DNA of 64,000 nucleotides from Choanephora cucurbitarum (Eukaryota > Mucoromycota > Mucoromycetes > Mucorales > Choanephoraceae): contig JAIWNI010000006.1 in NCBI GenBank assembly GCA_025331435.1, positions 434,001 through 498,000 of the forward strand. Reading direction: 5' to 3'. The notes below the pieces were generated by a model. That model searched no databases. It was not told the origin of the DNA and was given only the letters and a program-made list of their open reading frames with translations. The number at the start of each line of letters is the position of its first letter. The first letter of the stretch is position 1. Positions 46,803-58,465 of the stretch are shown here, piece by piece. Both the position numbers and the translations under genes were made by a program.

Positions 46803-48937
46803 ATGCAAGCACCTGTCCTTGTTATGAGTGAGTTTTGGCAACAAAGACTTAACTGAGTTACTTATACCCGCTTTATTAAGATACCAACATGGAGCGCGAG
46901 TCTGGTCGCAAGGCTCAACTCTCTAATATTACTGCTGCTAAGGTAATTATATATATAACAAAAAAAGGGGGAGGCGAAGGAAATTGGGAAGCGACCTTAT
47001 AACATCAAAGAGGCAGCAAAAAAATACTCAACACATACTCTCCTATGTTAGACAGTAGCTGATGTCATCCGTACCTGTCTTGGTCCCAGATCTATGTTGA
47101 AGATGTTGCTTGATCCTATGGGTGGCATTTTGTTGACTAACGATGGTAATGCCATCCTTCGTGAAATCGAAGTTGATCATCCTGCTGCTAAAAGTATGAT
47201 TGAGCTTTCAAGAACACAAGATGAAGAAGTTGGTGATGGTACAACTAGTGTCATCATCCTTGGTAAGTGCGGTCATCTCGTGGATTAATCAACAAGGTGT
47301 GTTCATCTTTTTTTTTCTGTAGCTGGTGAAGTTCTTGCTGGTGCTTTGCCTCATGTTCAAAACAACATTCACCCCATTGTGATTATCAGCGCTTTCAAAA
47401 AGGCCCTTGAAGATGCTTTGCAGATTGTTGAAGAGATCTCTACTCCTGTTGATGTCCAAAATACTGAAGAAATGTTGACTCTCATCAAGTCTTCTATTGG
47501 CACAAAATTCACCAGCAACTGGAGCGAACTGATGTGTAAACTTGCTTTAGATGCTGTGCGTTGTGTTGCTATTGAAGAAGAAAGCACCGGTAAGACTGAA
47601 GTTGACATTAAGCGTTATGCTCGTGTTGAAAAGGTAATTAGTATATGTGTGTATGTGAGAGTATGTGAAACTATCTCAGTTGCTGACATAACCATTGGTA
47701 GATTCCTGGTGGTGAGATTGAACAATCTCAAGTCTTAGATGGTATCATCTTAAACAAGGATGTCACCCATCCCAAGATGCGTCGTCGTATTGAAAACCCT
47801 CGTGTTATCTTGTTGGACTGTCCTCTTGAATACAAAAAGGGTGAATCTCAGACTAACATTGAAATCTCAAAGGAAGCTGACTGGAACCGTATTCTTCAGA
47901 TTGAAGAAGAACAAGTTAAAGCTATGTGTGACAAGATCATTTCTTTAAAGCCTGATTTGGTCTTTACTGAAAAGGGTGTTTCTGGTAAAAAAAAAAAAGA
48001 AAGAAAGCGAGAGTGTTTTTTAGTCCGAGGATACTTATTATTTTGTCTTTCTCTAGATCTTGCACAACACTATTTTGTTAAAGCCAACATCACAGCTATT
48101 CGTCGTGTTCGTAAGACAGACAACAACCGTATTGCTCGTGCCGTTGGTGCCACTATTGTCAACCGTGTTGATGACCTTCGCGAATCTGATGTTGGTACAA
48201 AGTGTGGTCTTTTCAACATTGACAAGATTGGTGACGAATACTTTACTTTCTTGACTCAATGTCAAGATCCTAAGGCTTGTTCTATCATTTTGCGTGGTCC
48301 TAGTAAAGATATCATTAATGAAGTTGAACGCAACCTTCAAGATGCCATGTGTGTTGCTCGTAACGTCTTCTACAGTGCTAAATTAGCTCCTGGTGGTGGT
48401 GCTACAGAAATGGCTGTGGCTGTCAAATTAGAAGAGAAGGCCAAGTTGATTGAAGGCGTTGAGCAATGGCCTTATAGATCCGTTGCTGAAGCCATGGAAG
48501 TCATTCCTCGTACACTTATTCAAAACTGTGGTGGTAATGCCATCAAGACTCTTACACAACTTAGAGCCAAGCATGCTACTGGTGAGCATTCATTTGGTAT
48601 TGATGGTGAAGCTGGTAAGGTTGTTGACATGAAGGATTATGGTGTTTGGGAACCTACTGCCGTAAAGATCCAAACTATCAAGACTGCTATTGAAGTAAGT
48701 ACAAAACCAAACACAAAGCATGACATGTAACTTATGTTCCCTCATAGTCTGCATGCTTATTGTTACGTGTTGATGATATTGTTTCTGGTCTTTCAAAGAA
48801 TAAGGGCCCTGCTCCCCAGGGTGGTGCTGAACAACAAGAGGTAAATTAACATACAACAATTTCTTTAAAACAGATAAGAAAGCAGCGGGTACTAATTATG
48901 TCTGTTACTCTAGATGATGGAACAACCACAAATGTAA
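46803..48937 (+). CDS. CCT3: T-complex protein 1 subunit gamma (CCT/TRiC chaperonin)
   Basis: Cytosolic group II chaperonin subunit folding actin, tubulin and WD40 proteins. Exons 46803-46827, 46881-46942, 47052-47262, 47323-47633, 47702-47984, 48057-48694, 48748-48840, 48914-48937; 548 residues. It opens [21 protein letters not shown], the gamma-subunit start. ATPase motifs are intact: [43 protein letters not shown] and [13 protein letters not shown]. Gamma-specific [20 protein letters not shown] is present. The first and last exons are very short (25 and 24 nt); the last encodes only MMEQPQM. Confidence 0.96.
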
Positions 48938-49171
48938 AGAACTGATTTTCTAAAAGAGTGAAAAAGCATATAAATAAACTATAATTAAATTGCATCAAGA
49001 ACTTTCTTGTATCAAGCTTAAGTGTATATGTTTGTGTGTACTATGATAAGAAATATGCTTTTTTATTGCCTTCAAAAGAAGTTCTATAAATGGAATGATG
49101 TCTATTGATATTATTGTGATTGATAAATGTGTAAATAGAGAAATGCAAAAAGAAAAAAAAGGTTATTTTGT

Positions 49172-51367
49172 TTAGTGAACATGAGGGGAATGGACCAAAG
49201 GAACATATTCAGGAATAAACATGGAGTTTTCAACTACTTCTTGCAAGGTCTCATCTTCTCTTAATACAGCAGTAGCAACACCCTCTTCATAGGCGACTTC
49301 ACAGACACGAGTACCTACAGCTAAGGCGACATCACGCAATTGTTTTACACCAGGGAAAAGAGTACCTTCCTTCAATTGTTGAGGACTGGCCATATCAGCA
49401 ATAGTCTTGGCCGTTTCCAAGAACATGTTGGGAGTAACACGGCTAGCACGAGAAACGGTGATACCGAGACCAAGACCAGGGAAACTGTAGGAGTTGTTAC
49501 ATTGATTAGTACGTCCCAAGCGACCGTTAGGTAAAGGAACATCAGCAAAGGGACTACCAGAAGCAAAAATAGCACGACCTTCAGTCCACTTGAAGGCCTG
49601 TTCAGCAGTACATTCAGCACGTGTATCGGGATTACTCAAGGGGAAAACAATAGGCTTTTCTTGATGCTTAGCCATACTACGAATAGCCTTTTCGGAGAAC
49701 ACGCCAGGAACACCAGTTAATCCTAGAATGACAGTAGGCTTAACACGCTCAATGACTTCTTCCAAGCTAAGACGATCAGGCAAGTTGGACTTCACATAAC
49801 ATTGTTGACGTTCATCCAGTTTGGTGATTCTAGGTTGGCCCCCAATGATATCTTGGGGATCATGACTTGTCTTGTCAGGATTACCAAGCAAACCATGTTG
49901 ATCCAACATGTAAATACGAGAATATGCTTCTTCACGAGACTTGACCTTGCCTTGAGCTACCATAGCATCAATGATGCCTTCGCAAACTCCTACACCAGCA
50001 GAACCAGCGCCAACACAGACAATACGTTCATCAGCAAGAGCATCAGTGGGAAGGTTACGAGCCTTAAGAGAGGCAAGAATACCAGCCAAAGTAATAGCAG
50101 AGGTAGATTGAATATCATCGTTAAAGCAAGTGATCTTGTCCTTGTCTATATATATATATTGATGTTAGTCTATACGTGCTTCTAGGCCAATTACACATTA
50201 ACTTACACTTATTTAATAAATTGTAAGCATGAGGATACTTGAAATCTTCAAATTGAATGAGAGCATCTAAAATAAAATTAAAAGTCAGTCAGCATAAGCA
50301 GGTGGCACTAAAAATAGAAGAAAAAGACAGAAAACCCAATACTTACTTGGCCATCTACTTTGAACAGCAGTAACCCATTCATCTACAAATGAGTAGTACT
50401 CATCGCCATCTAATCGAGGGTGACCCATGCCGAGGTAGAGGGGATCGTTTAATAGGCTTTCGTTGTTTGTGCCTACATCCAAGACAACAGGTAAAACAGA
50501 ACGAGGACGAATACCACCAGCAGCAACGTACTAATGAAGTAGTCAGAAAAAGGAACTGATTTCTCGGAAGAAAATCAATCTCGGATCACTTACCAAACTG
50601 AGTTTACCAATTGGGATTTGCATACCATTAGCCCCTAAATCACCCAAACCAAGAACACGAGAACCGTCTGTAACAACAATAACATCCACTTCATCATGAG
50701 GCCAGTTATGAACCATGGCAGACATTGCACCTCTATCTTGAGATGAAAAGTACATACCACGAGAACGACGGTAGATTGAATGCGACATTAAGCATGCTTC
50801 ACCCACTTTTTGTTCATCGCGGGAAAATCAGGGTAAACATTGAGTCGCAGTTGGAAATTTTTTTATTCTTTACTTTACCTGTAGGTGTATAAATAATACC
50901 AGCCAATTCATCCAAATAAGTAATTAAAAGCTTATAGAATAATGTTTCATTTCGGTCTTGAAGAGCAGTCAAAAACACAAACTTGGCAAGTGGCGTATCT
51001 AAGGCATCCAGGTTACGCTTAATACGGAGCAACTGTTTGTCCATCTCCTGACAACGAGGAGGCACTAAACCACGAAGCGAGAGGCGTTCTCTTTCTGCAA
51101 GACTGAATGCAGTACCTTATGTATGCATATCAGCTTAGATCAAAATAATCTCTTTTCATGAAAAACAATTTTCTTACCTTTTGAGAGCAAGGGATCATGA
51201 ATGATGTTGACACCTCTCAAAGGAGTTAGTTGAACTGTCTTGTCTCTTCTGGGATCAGAACCAAGGCCAATGGCAGAGGCAGGAAGGCCATAATGACGAC
51301 GGTAAAGATTGCGTCCTTGACTCATGATTTGAGGCAATGACTTGCGCATGGTATTCGAAGATAGCAT
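49172..51367 (-). CDS. Malic enzyme, probably mitochondrial NAD(P)-dependent
   Basis: Oxidative decarboxylation of malate to pyruvate. Exons 51367-51178, 51115-50879, 50805-50594, 50530-50347, 50266-50207, 50145-49172; 618 residues. The N-terminus ([20 protein letters not shown]) is basic, serine-rich and free of acidic residues, fitting a mitochondrial target peptide. Family motifs: [51 protein letters not shown] (usual DDIQGT, here S for G), the nucleotide site [16 protein letters not shown], and [13 protein letters not shown] with [16 protein letters not shown]. The active-site Tyr and Lys regions are kept. Cofactor preference cannot be set from sequence by eye. In oleaginous Mucorales such enzymes are tied to NADPH supply for lipid synthesis, which may or may not apply. 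Confidence 0.93.
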
Positions 51368-51879
51368 GATAGTGTATAGATTTATAGACAGAAGAAAGAA
51401 AAAAAAAGAGAGAGAGAGGAACTAGGAAAGAAAAAGAAAAATTGTTTAAATTTATACTTTAATGATTCATTATGTAAAAGGAAAAGCTGACCCGTGGTCG
51501 TCTTGGATCGGCCATACAAACCATTCCCCGCTGTTAGCGTCAAACAAAGACAGAAAAAAAGAGTGATGTATTAAGCGATCTAAATTGCTTGATTTCAAAT
51601 TTATTGTTGTGCACCCTTATTGTAAGCAACACTTGAGGTTTTTCTTTTTTACATTGATTTCTGCATTTACTCTTTTTGTTAAATCAGACTCTTTTTTCTT
51701 TCTATTTATACGAATAGCTTTGTCAAAATTTTAAACAAAAAATTGATTGGTTGATGAGTCATTTGCTGTCTTTTGTGTAGTTGGACATTAGAACACACAT
51801 ATAAGAAATATGATTGGCTTTATCCTCTTTTTATTTAAATGTCAGTAAAAAGGTAAAAAAATTATTCTATTCTAAAGTT
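51368..51879. other. Spacer between malic enzyme promoter and DIRS remnant
   Basis: About 510 bp. A purine-rich run (51390-51440) just upstream of the malic enzyme ATG, read as a CT-rich leader on its strand, marks its promoter. No gene is seen. Confidence 0.45.
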
Positions 51880-51889
51880 TGACCCCCTC

Positions 51890-52390
51890 AATCTTTGAGC
51901 AGGGTCAGCACGACCAGTGTCATCATTCAAATCAGTATCAAAATTAATATTAAAGCCAGGAATAATCAGTATATTGATAAATTTAATGCGGGAAAGATGG
52001 TCTCTTTGATAATGGCTTTCAAATGTAGTAGGCAAAGATCAATCACCCATGCCGACAATGTCTTCTCTAGGAATGCTAGCCTGCAAAACCAAAGAGTAGA
52101 CAATAAATCGTAAAGTGATGTCTTTTTCGGCGGTAGAGAGCCAAAAGAGACAATGAATTCATCAAGAGATAATAGATACTGCCAGATTCTCAGAAGGTTG
52201 AGTAGAGTCGACGAAGAGCGAATCTATGGCCTCTAAAGATCTAGCGACATGACAGTGCAGAAAGGTAGACACAGGGCACAAAGTTGTGACTGCATGATTC
52301 TTCACGACGAAAGATTTGATAATACGGCGACGATCTATTTCCTCTTTGGGTCCGTGCACTTTGAAAGACAATGAAGTATTATCTGCGGAA
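51890..52390 (-). pseudogene. Tyrosine recombinase fragment of the DIRS-like element
   Basis: Minus-strand reading gives KVHGPKEEIDRRRIIKSFVV, LCPVSTFLHCHVARS and DSLFVDSTQP, then, after a break, WLSTAEKDITLRFIVYSLVL, SIPREDIVGMGD, a stop, and TTFESHYQRDHLS. The last matches the HYxRxHLS end of DIRS recombinases that carries the catalytic Tyr. At least one frameshift (near 52165) and one in-frame stop make it inactive. Confidence 0.8.
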
Positions 52391-52559
52391 AGGATAATAG
52401 ATGAGAAAAGGATCCAATGAAGGTTAGAAGGGCGAATAAATTATACAACACCTAGGATGAATGCAAGCTTAGGTTGCAGAACTGAAAGCTTGAGAGTGCG
52501 TGAATCAATGGAAGTTAGATGATCGAAGGTAGGTCGCAAGTCAATGCTTTTTCTACGAA

Positions 52560-53330
52560 GGCAAACTGGAGTAGACCAGACGAGATGTGCCGGTTGTGGA
52601 TAATTGCCGCACGGCGGGCCATAGGCTGTGAGGTGATGGGAGAAGAATGTGGCTCGAGTCTAGAAGGAGAGGGGGCATTGATAAAGATGCTGTAGTGCCG
52701 GAAACCAAAGGGCTGAAGGCTACCAAGGAGTTATCAAGATTACCTAATAAAGTTTCTCCTTGATATTTTTTAGACATTGGGGAATAAGGTGTCAAGGAGG
52801 ATTTAAGTATGGGTGATTGAACCGATTCCAGAGCAGGGTCAAGGCGTCGGCCCATAGGCCCTTCGGTTGCGGAAACTAAGACACGTATTTTCGCAGTTGG
52901 GCTGTCAGTCTGTCCGCAAACAAATTCACGTCGTTCGAGCTGAATATTCGTTGGATCTGTTGAAAGATCTCTGGTGTCAACATCTAGTTGCTTCTCTGGA
53001 AAGGCCGACAAGACTCATGATCGGCAAGTTTGATTCTGGATTCCTTGGATGTGTGTGAACTGAGTCGTAATGCCCCATAAAAACACCACTTCCATAACGT
53101 GGTCACCAACGTCATTAGAGAAAAAGATTGTGTGCTCCCTTGTTTGTCCATGTATTACAACGAAGTTATGTTATCTGTTTGAGCCAGAACTTACATGTTG
53201 TGTACTTGGGAGAAGGCTTGAAGCGTTAGAAAAGCTGCCTATGGTTCCCGATAATTGATACTCATTTCAGTCTTTTGATGGTCCCAGTGTCCAAAGGTTG
53301 TCTTTGTCTGACCATTCGGCAGATGGAGGC
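52560..53330 (-). pseudogene. RNase H region of the DIRS-like element
   Basis: Frame-hopping minus-strand reading gives EMSINYREP, AAFLTLQAFSQVHN, QTDNITSL then YMDKQGSTQSFSLMTLVTTL (the RNase H TDN..Y..KQGG signature), then VNLFADRLTAQLRKYVS, WADALTLLWN, YLNPP, HLIPQCLKNIKE and LITPW, PSALWFPAL. The conserved order of the DIRS RNase H and connection domain is plain despite stops. Confidence 0.8.
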
Positions 53331-53579
53331 TGCAACCCCAGCTTTTTTCTTGCTCGCCTCCATATGGATAGCCCGTTGTGGAGCGAATAGCTCCTTTGAA
53401 AGATAATGCTGAAATTTCTTGTTGAAGTAATTGATGTTGTTGTTGGCTGCGAGGGTGAATTAACTTTGGTTGTATAGTAAGAGGAGATTTTTATAGAAAG
53501 TATAAATGGAAGTCGCATTAACTTACTTGGAGTAACCAACCGCTGATGAGGAGAAGAGTTCATGCTGAATAAAGCCCTG

Positions 53580-54571
53580 TTGAGGAGATTGTATAATCGT
53601 TGGAACTGCTAGAGTTAGTAGAGTAAAAAGTAGGGCTAATGGTTCAATAATCAAGTTTGATTCCTATTTCATTCATCTGACTAGACAGATTAAGCAAAGG
53701 TTGACGACGGTCGTTCAGCATTTAAAGACAGCGCTGAGTATTATTGTTTTCCACATCCTAACTAATTTGTAGTCGAATTACATCTGATGAACGCAGAGCG
53801 TCAGAGAGAAAATACTAGAAACTTTTGAATGACATATCCTGTTTAGTTTGTGAACGATGCATCTTGCTAAGGGAGGAGTCTTGGGATCGGTACTGAAGTT
53901 CCTCGATACCAGGATGTCTGTCAATGATTTTGCGTCTTTCTTCCTCAGGCAAAAAAAGGCTAATAAAGGAGCCTCAGGCGACAAAGCGTTGCTTTAAGGA
54001 AATGAGGGGGTCCAAATATAGATGGGACGAACATCCCGAGAATGTAGGTGAAGTAATTCAGTGAACTGTAGTTGAGTTGTTTGTGAATCCTTAGTTTTGC
54101 GATACTGACTGAGCGAAGAGAAAAAAAAGAGGATTGAGGGACAGGTCTACCTACTGGTCTATCACTACCAGGAACTCTTTCAATAAAATCTTGAGCCACA
54201 TTATCTTTCTTAACCCAATTTTATGTTGCTTGAACATTGATGTTAAGGTAGTTGCCTGCAGCACGAGCACTCGTTCCATTTTTTTTGACAAGAAAAAAAC
54301 TGCTCCTTCTCAGTACCTTTGTAGTGCTTGCTTGCTTAGTTCTCTTGGCTACATGTGTTGGCTCTGCTGAAGCTTTTGTTCTCTCGTTTGCTGGTTTTTC
54401 TTGGGGTTTCAGACTCGTGTAGCTGTTACTATCTGTTATGTATTTTGCAAGATACATATCTTTATCGGCTTTCATTTTGAGCTTCATGACTTCATTACCT
54501 TGAATTTCATGCTTGTTGCGTAAACCATCTTCAAAGACAATGTTGTTCATTTTGCAGAAGACATTGAACAA
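53580..54571 (-). pseudogene. Gag-like region of the DIRS-like element
   Basis: Starts with an open frame of 116 codons (54571-54221: MFNVFCKMNNIVFEDGLRNK, basic and lysine-rich), then continues with breaks through PEEERRKIIDRHPGIEEL, MHRSQTKQDMSFKSF and MLNDRRQPLLNLSSQMNEIG. The pattern of a basic N-part followed by a helical part is like Mucorales DIRS first ORFs as I know them. Several stops and frame changes occur. The first frame might instead be an independent short gene. Confidence 0.55.
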
Positions 54572-57500
54572 AATACGCTAGCTTATGCGCCAAACTTTTG
54601 TTTTATATTGCATAATCTATTTTTCTGAAAGTGAGCAACTTTTTTTCCTTGAAAATACCCAACATTTTGTTAAAATATAAAACATGAGAATGATGATACA
54701 AGAAAACTGTTTCATAAGGCCAAGAACGACAGATGTTTTCGCTCCAATAAACGTTTCGTTTTTGTATGTGTATCACAAGTTAGCTATTTAAAAGAGATGG
54801 TTTGTCTTGTTAAAGAACTCATTTCTTTTAGACTGCGATACTATAAATTGTATACATAAGTTTTAAACAGAAAACATAACACTAATATCCACTTTAAGTG
54901 CATGAGAATGATTGGAAATAAAGTAAATAAACAATTCACAATAGATAAACATATGTGCATCCACAGCAGTATAGAACAGAAAGAAACTTCTATGATACTA
55001 ATTAAACTGATTGTTTGTTTGCTGTTTGTCTTTCTTCTTTGAAAAAGTCTGAGCTTTTGGTTGGTTGGTTGGCTGTTAAATTATGTTTATTTGACGCTGC
55101 TCATCAGCCAATGCATAGGTGTGTTTGATATAATCAACTTTCGGTCAGAAAAGTGATATAAAGTGAGGTAAGATAGGCGACATTATTAAGGAGGTGCTAA
55201 AAAAAACAAGTGCTTTTCAAAACGTTACTGAGGCCTAGCTACTGAGTTGATCCCTTTTCCTCCTAATTGCTTGGATTAAAATGGAGAGATCGGCAACTAA
55301 TAAGTAACAGTGCAGTTTTTGTTTCTCCCATTTAAACAGTCTCAGTGGGAAATGAGCCCAAGGTTTTATATCCTTATAGTATATCGTTTTCTCAGAAAGA
55401 ATAAACATACGTACCTTCAATCAAAACAATGTCACATTCTAGAGAGCAATACAGGTTATTTCTTCTGTTAAAAAATAAAAGCGACATGGAAACGATTGAT
55501 ATTATCAAGTGTGAGGACAATTTCGAAGGGGATTTGTTTGACTAACCAAACTAGTATTTTTCCTTTTGCGTCCCTTATACATACTCTCACACCTTACTCT
55601 TTCATGTTAATGTGAACATAAATATGAGAAATCAAATATCTGAACAAAATACTTGACGTATAGAATCTGTTTTATATAAAAGATTTAGACATATGACTCA
55701 AGAATTAAAACATATATGGATTTTACCTTTGTAGAAGCTATTTTGCTTTATGCTTATCTTCAATTATACTTTGAATGTTCTCATCAGACTCAGTAATATC
55801 TAGAACATTAACAACTGTGCCAAAAAGTATTCTTGCATACTTATATTTTCTTTCGTATATATCTCAAGGATGCCTTACAGCTAATGATACAAATCGAACA
55901 GTCTTACTGACTCTTGAGTTAAGCTTTTTTTGTCCGTTATAGCAGCAAATCAAATGCTAGCTAAAAAAGAATGTTTAAATTGTACGTCTTGTAAATCAAG
56001 CCCCTTAAGTGATATAAGTAGTAGAAAAGCATATATAGCCTTTAGGTGTGAATTCCGCAGTATTACATGGGGTTGTTAATTGGATGTTGTCGACAGCATC
56101 AATTATGTTTTCACTTACAAACAAATCACAGAAACAAAACATTGTCGAATGTTCAAAAAAATCCATTCGGCATGACTAAGTGACATAACGATGCTTTCTG
56201 TGATTGCGAGTGTATTCCAAGTAAGATACAAACAAAACACACTAACGCTCTTGTTCGTCTAAACACGACGATGCTATATATATAACAGTAATAGTTTTGA
56301 TACAATACCTTTTTCCTGTTGTTGTTACTCAATCTAATAAAATGCAAACATACTAATTATTCTTAGAGCATATGTACTTTTTTCAAATGATATGCGTGTG
56401 CATATCATAGAAATCAGAAAAATATAAGAGCTCTTTTTTTTTGCCAAGAAATTAGCGCATTGCATCACTCATTCCTGTTAGATATCGTTGGTATCAATAA
56501 AGTAAGCTATTAGACATTTAAGGTCCTTTTGTATTTTGCTTGGTTCCTGATGATATGTATTTCCGAGTATTGGTCATTTTTCATTAATTCTGGAGGACTT
56601 CTTTTTTACTTTGTATCAGTGTAAGTGGGCTGATGACATAGGTAGCTGGTTTTAGGACATCATTCCCGTTTTTCGTGTATAACAAAAAGAAAAGATCAAG
56701 TTAAGATTGCGTTTCGATATGTCTATGGTGGGCATAAAATCAAGCCGAAAAATGCTAATTGCTTGAATCATTAACAACATTCCTGTATAGTACTGTAGAA
56801 ACAACGTCTACTTCGACTCAAGTAACACACCTATAGGCAATACGCATATTGTTAACTCAGATCTATCTAAAAAAGTCAAGTCTCTTATTAACTTTCTAAA
56901 GCAACAGAAATGATTTTGGCGTAACATAAAAACGATTGTGGCTCGTATCTATCATAACATTCGTTGTGCAGTACGGAAAGCTCATCCAAAAGAGAGGCTG
57001 AAATTAGCAGATTGAGGAGCTAGACAAACAAGATGTTTAGCAAAAAGATTTGCTCTTTCGGTCTTAATTAAGAAAGCGAAGATGTCTCAACATACAAAAT
57101 GACAAAAGGTTTGGGCTGCTATCATTGCTCGCTTTGTTAATAATACTTAAACGACTGTGTGTATTTTTACGCAAGGGTGCTATTTCACCAAAAAAAAAAG
57201 CTTTTAATAACACTTCAAAAACCAGTAGGTTAAATTTACAAAAAGCTAAATCTTTGCTTTTGGAGATAGCAAACTCCGTTCAAGGACACTGTTACTTTTG
57301 CTGAATAATCTATAGTTCGTCAAGAACTTTCAAGTCACAATTGAATAGAAAGGCCATAAAAAATGGGAAGATTTGATAAGAGAGAAGATAGTTTTTTGAC
57401 TGTATTTAGCATGACAACCGTCTGTGCGCATAGCCAAAGCAAAAAGAAAAAACGGAAACAAACAAAGAAAAAGTATGAGTTAAAAAAGGAAAATGGAGCC

Positions 57501-57643
57501 CAAAACAAGAGAGCAAGTAACATTGCTGTATTTTATATAAACATACATGCATTTATATACATCTATATATCTCATACATATGGAATAATTAGTTCATTTA
57601 TAGAAAATCGATAAATAAAAGGAGGTTGGAAAAAAGGGAGGGT
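54572..57643. other. 3 kb gene-poor region
   Basis: AT-rich, with stops in every frame. The only coding-like signal is a broken reading at about 56697-57122 on the plus strand, listed separately. No RNA gene or complete element was recognised. Confidence 0.45.
56697..57122 (+). pseudogene. Possible decayed ORF of unknown family
   Basis: Plus-strand reading gives IAFRYVYGGHKIKPKNAN, and in another frame from 56875 VKSLINFLKQQK, then WRNIKTIVARIYHNIRCAVR and CLAKRFALSVLIKKAKM. In the second frame the only interruptions over about 80 codons are three TGA stops, which could each come from a CGA or TGG codon by one transition. The composition is basic and helical, as in transposon proteins, but no family is recognised. 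Confidence 0.3.
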
Positions 57644-58195
57644 TTACAAAGACTTTTCTTTGATTTTCTTATTGGTATAATGATGGATTGTTGGATCACG
57701 CCAGACGAAGCACAAGTTGCCAGCCAGTTGTGTTTTGGGTTTCCTGCCTCTTCTCCTTTTTGGTGTACTACTACTACACACATCAGAATTGTTTTTTTCT
57801 TGCCATTGCAACACTACAAAATCTTCAAACGTATGGTCTTCACCAACAGTTGTTTGGGGATGAGTAGCAGCACATATTGTAGGTGTAGTGAATGTAAATT
57901 GTTCTTTCTTCTCTCTCCTGTTGTTTGGAGGGCGGCCTCTTTTTCGTTTGATGGGATTTTCTAGTTCCTCGTTATCAGATAGCAGTAATGGACTTAGCAA
58001 CGGAGATATTAGCGGTGAGGAGGCAGAAGAAGAGTAGGAAGCGAATGACAATGTAGGTGAGAGCATATGAAGTGAAGGTACTAGATGATTGACTTCTTGT
58101 AAAAGTGTGCTGACAGGTGGCAATGTTATATTTAATTGATTGACTGCTTTGGGCGAAGGCGGATGGACTAGAAATTCAATTGTTGGTATTGACAT
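57644..58195 (-). CDS. AT-hook protein (putative DNA-binding)
   Basis: Single exon, 183 residues. Two AT-hook motifs, KRKRGRPPNN (about residue 82) and KRRRGRKPKTQ (about residue 148), indicate minor-groove binding of AT-rich DNA. The first 80 residues are Ser/Pro/Leu-rich and probably disordered. Between the hooks lies an acidic patch (GEDHTFEDFVVLQWQEKN). The C-terminus is basic (TNKKIKEKSL). A TATA box lies 70 nt upstream. No larger domain (HMG, SET, kinase) accompanies the hooks, so its role is open; it may be an architectural chromatin protein. Confidence 0.65.
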   Translation of the reverse strand: MSIPTIEFLVHPPSPKAVNQLNITLPPVSTLLQEVNHLVPSLHMLSPTLSFASYSSSASSPLISPLLSPLLLSDNEELENPIKRKRGRPPNNRREKKEQFTFTTPTICAATHPQTTVGEDHTFEDFVVLQWQEKNNSDVCSSSTPKRRRGRKPKTQLAGNLCFVWRDPTIHHYTNKKIKEKSL

Positions 58196-58264
58196 GCAAA
58201 ATACAAATTAGAGGCGAAAGAGAAAGAAACTTAAACAAGAGATGTTGCTCAAATACAGAAAGCA

Positions 58265-58273
58265 CTTTTTATA
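58265..58273 (-). promoter_or_regulatory. TATA box of the AT-hook gene
   Basis: TATAAAAAG on the minus strand, about 70 nt before the ATG at 58195. Confidence 0.5.
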
Positions 58274-58465
58274 CCCGGTTTGGATAATATCAATCGGATT
58301 TAGAAAATGCATTAACTAAAGATAGGCTGCTGCATGCCATTTTTCAAGTCACACAAGCTTTTCTTTTTCTCTGAAAGAAAAAAATACTAATTTCTTTCTC
58401 TTGAGCAATGTCAATGTGAGTTTCTTTAAAAATATCTATTAAATCATATTTCTTGTTTGATAACC

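Larger units (their letters stand above)
51880..54571 (-). mobile_element. Degenerate DIRS-like (tyrosine-recombinase) retrotransposon
   Basis: Read on the minus strand, this segment gives, in order: a gag-like part (from about 54571), RNase H-type sequence (about 53330-52560) and a tyrosine recombinase (about 52390-51890), the order of DIRS elements, which are common in Mucorales. All parts are broken by stops and frameshifts. The reverse-transcriptase core is not recognisable between gag and RNase H (about 53570-53350), so it seems deleted. Many stops stand where Trp is expected (for example at 52792-52794, 52720-52722 and 52876-52878), that is TGG to TGA/TAG changes. Exact termini could not be fixed. 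Confidence 0.8.

Noticed and set aside
57363..57614. 83-codon lysine-rich plus-strand frame
   Set aside because: Lysine and isoleucine runs come from A-rich sequence (for example AAGAAAAAACGG). A similar frame exists on the other strand; no gene evidence.
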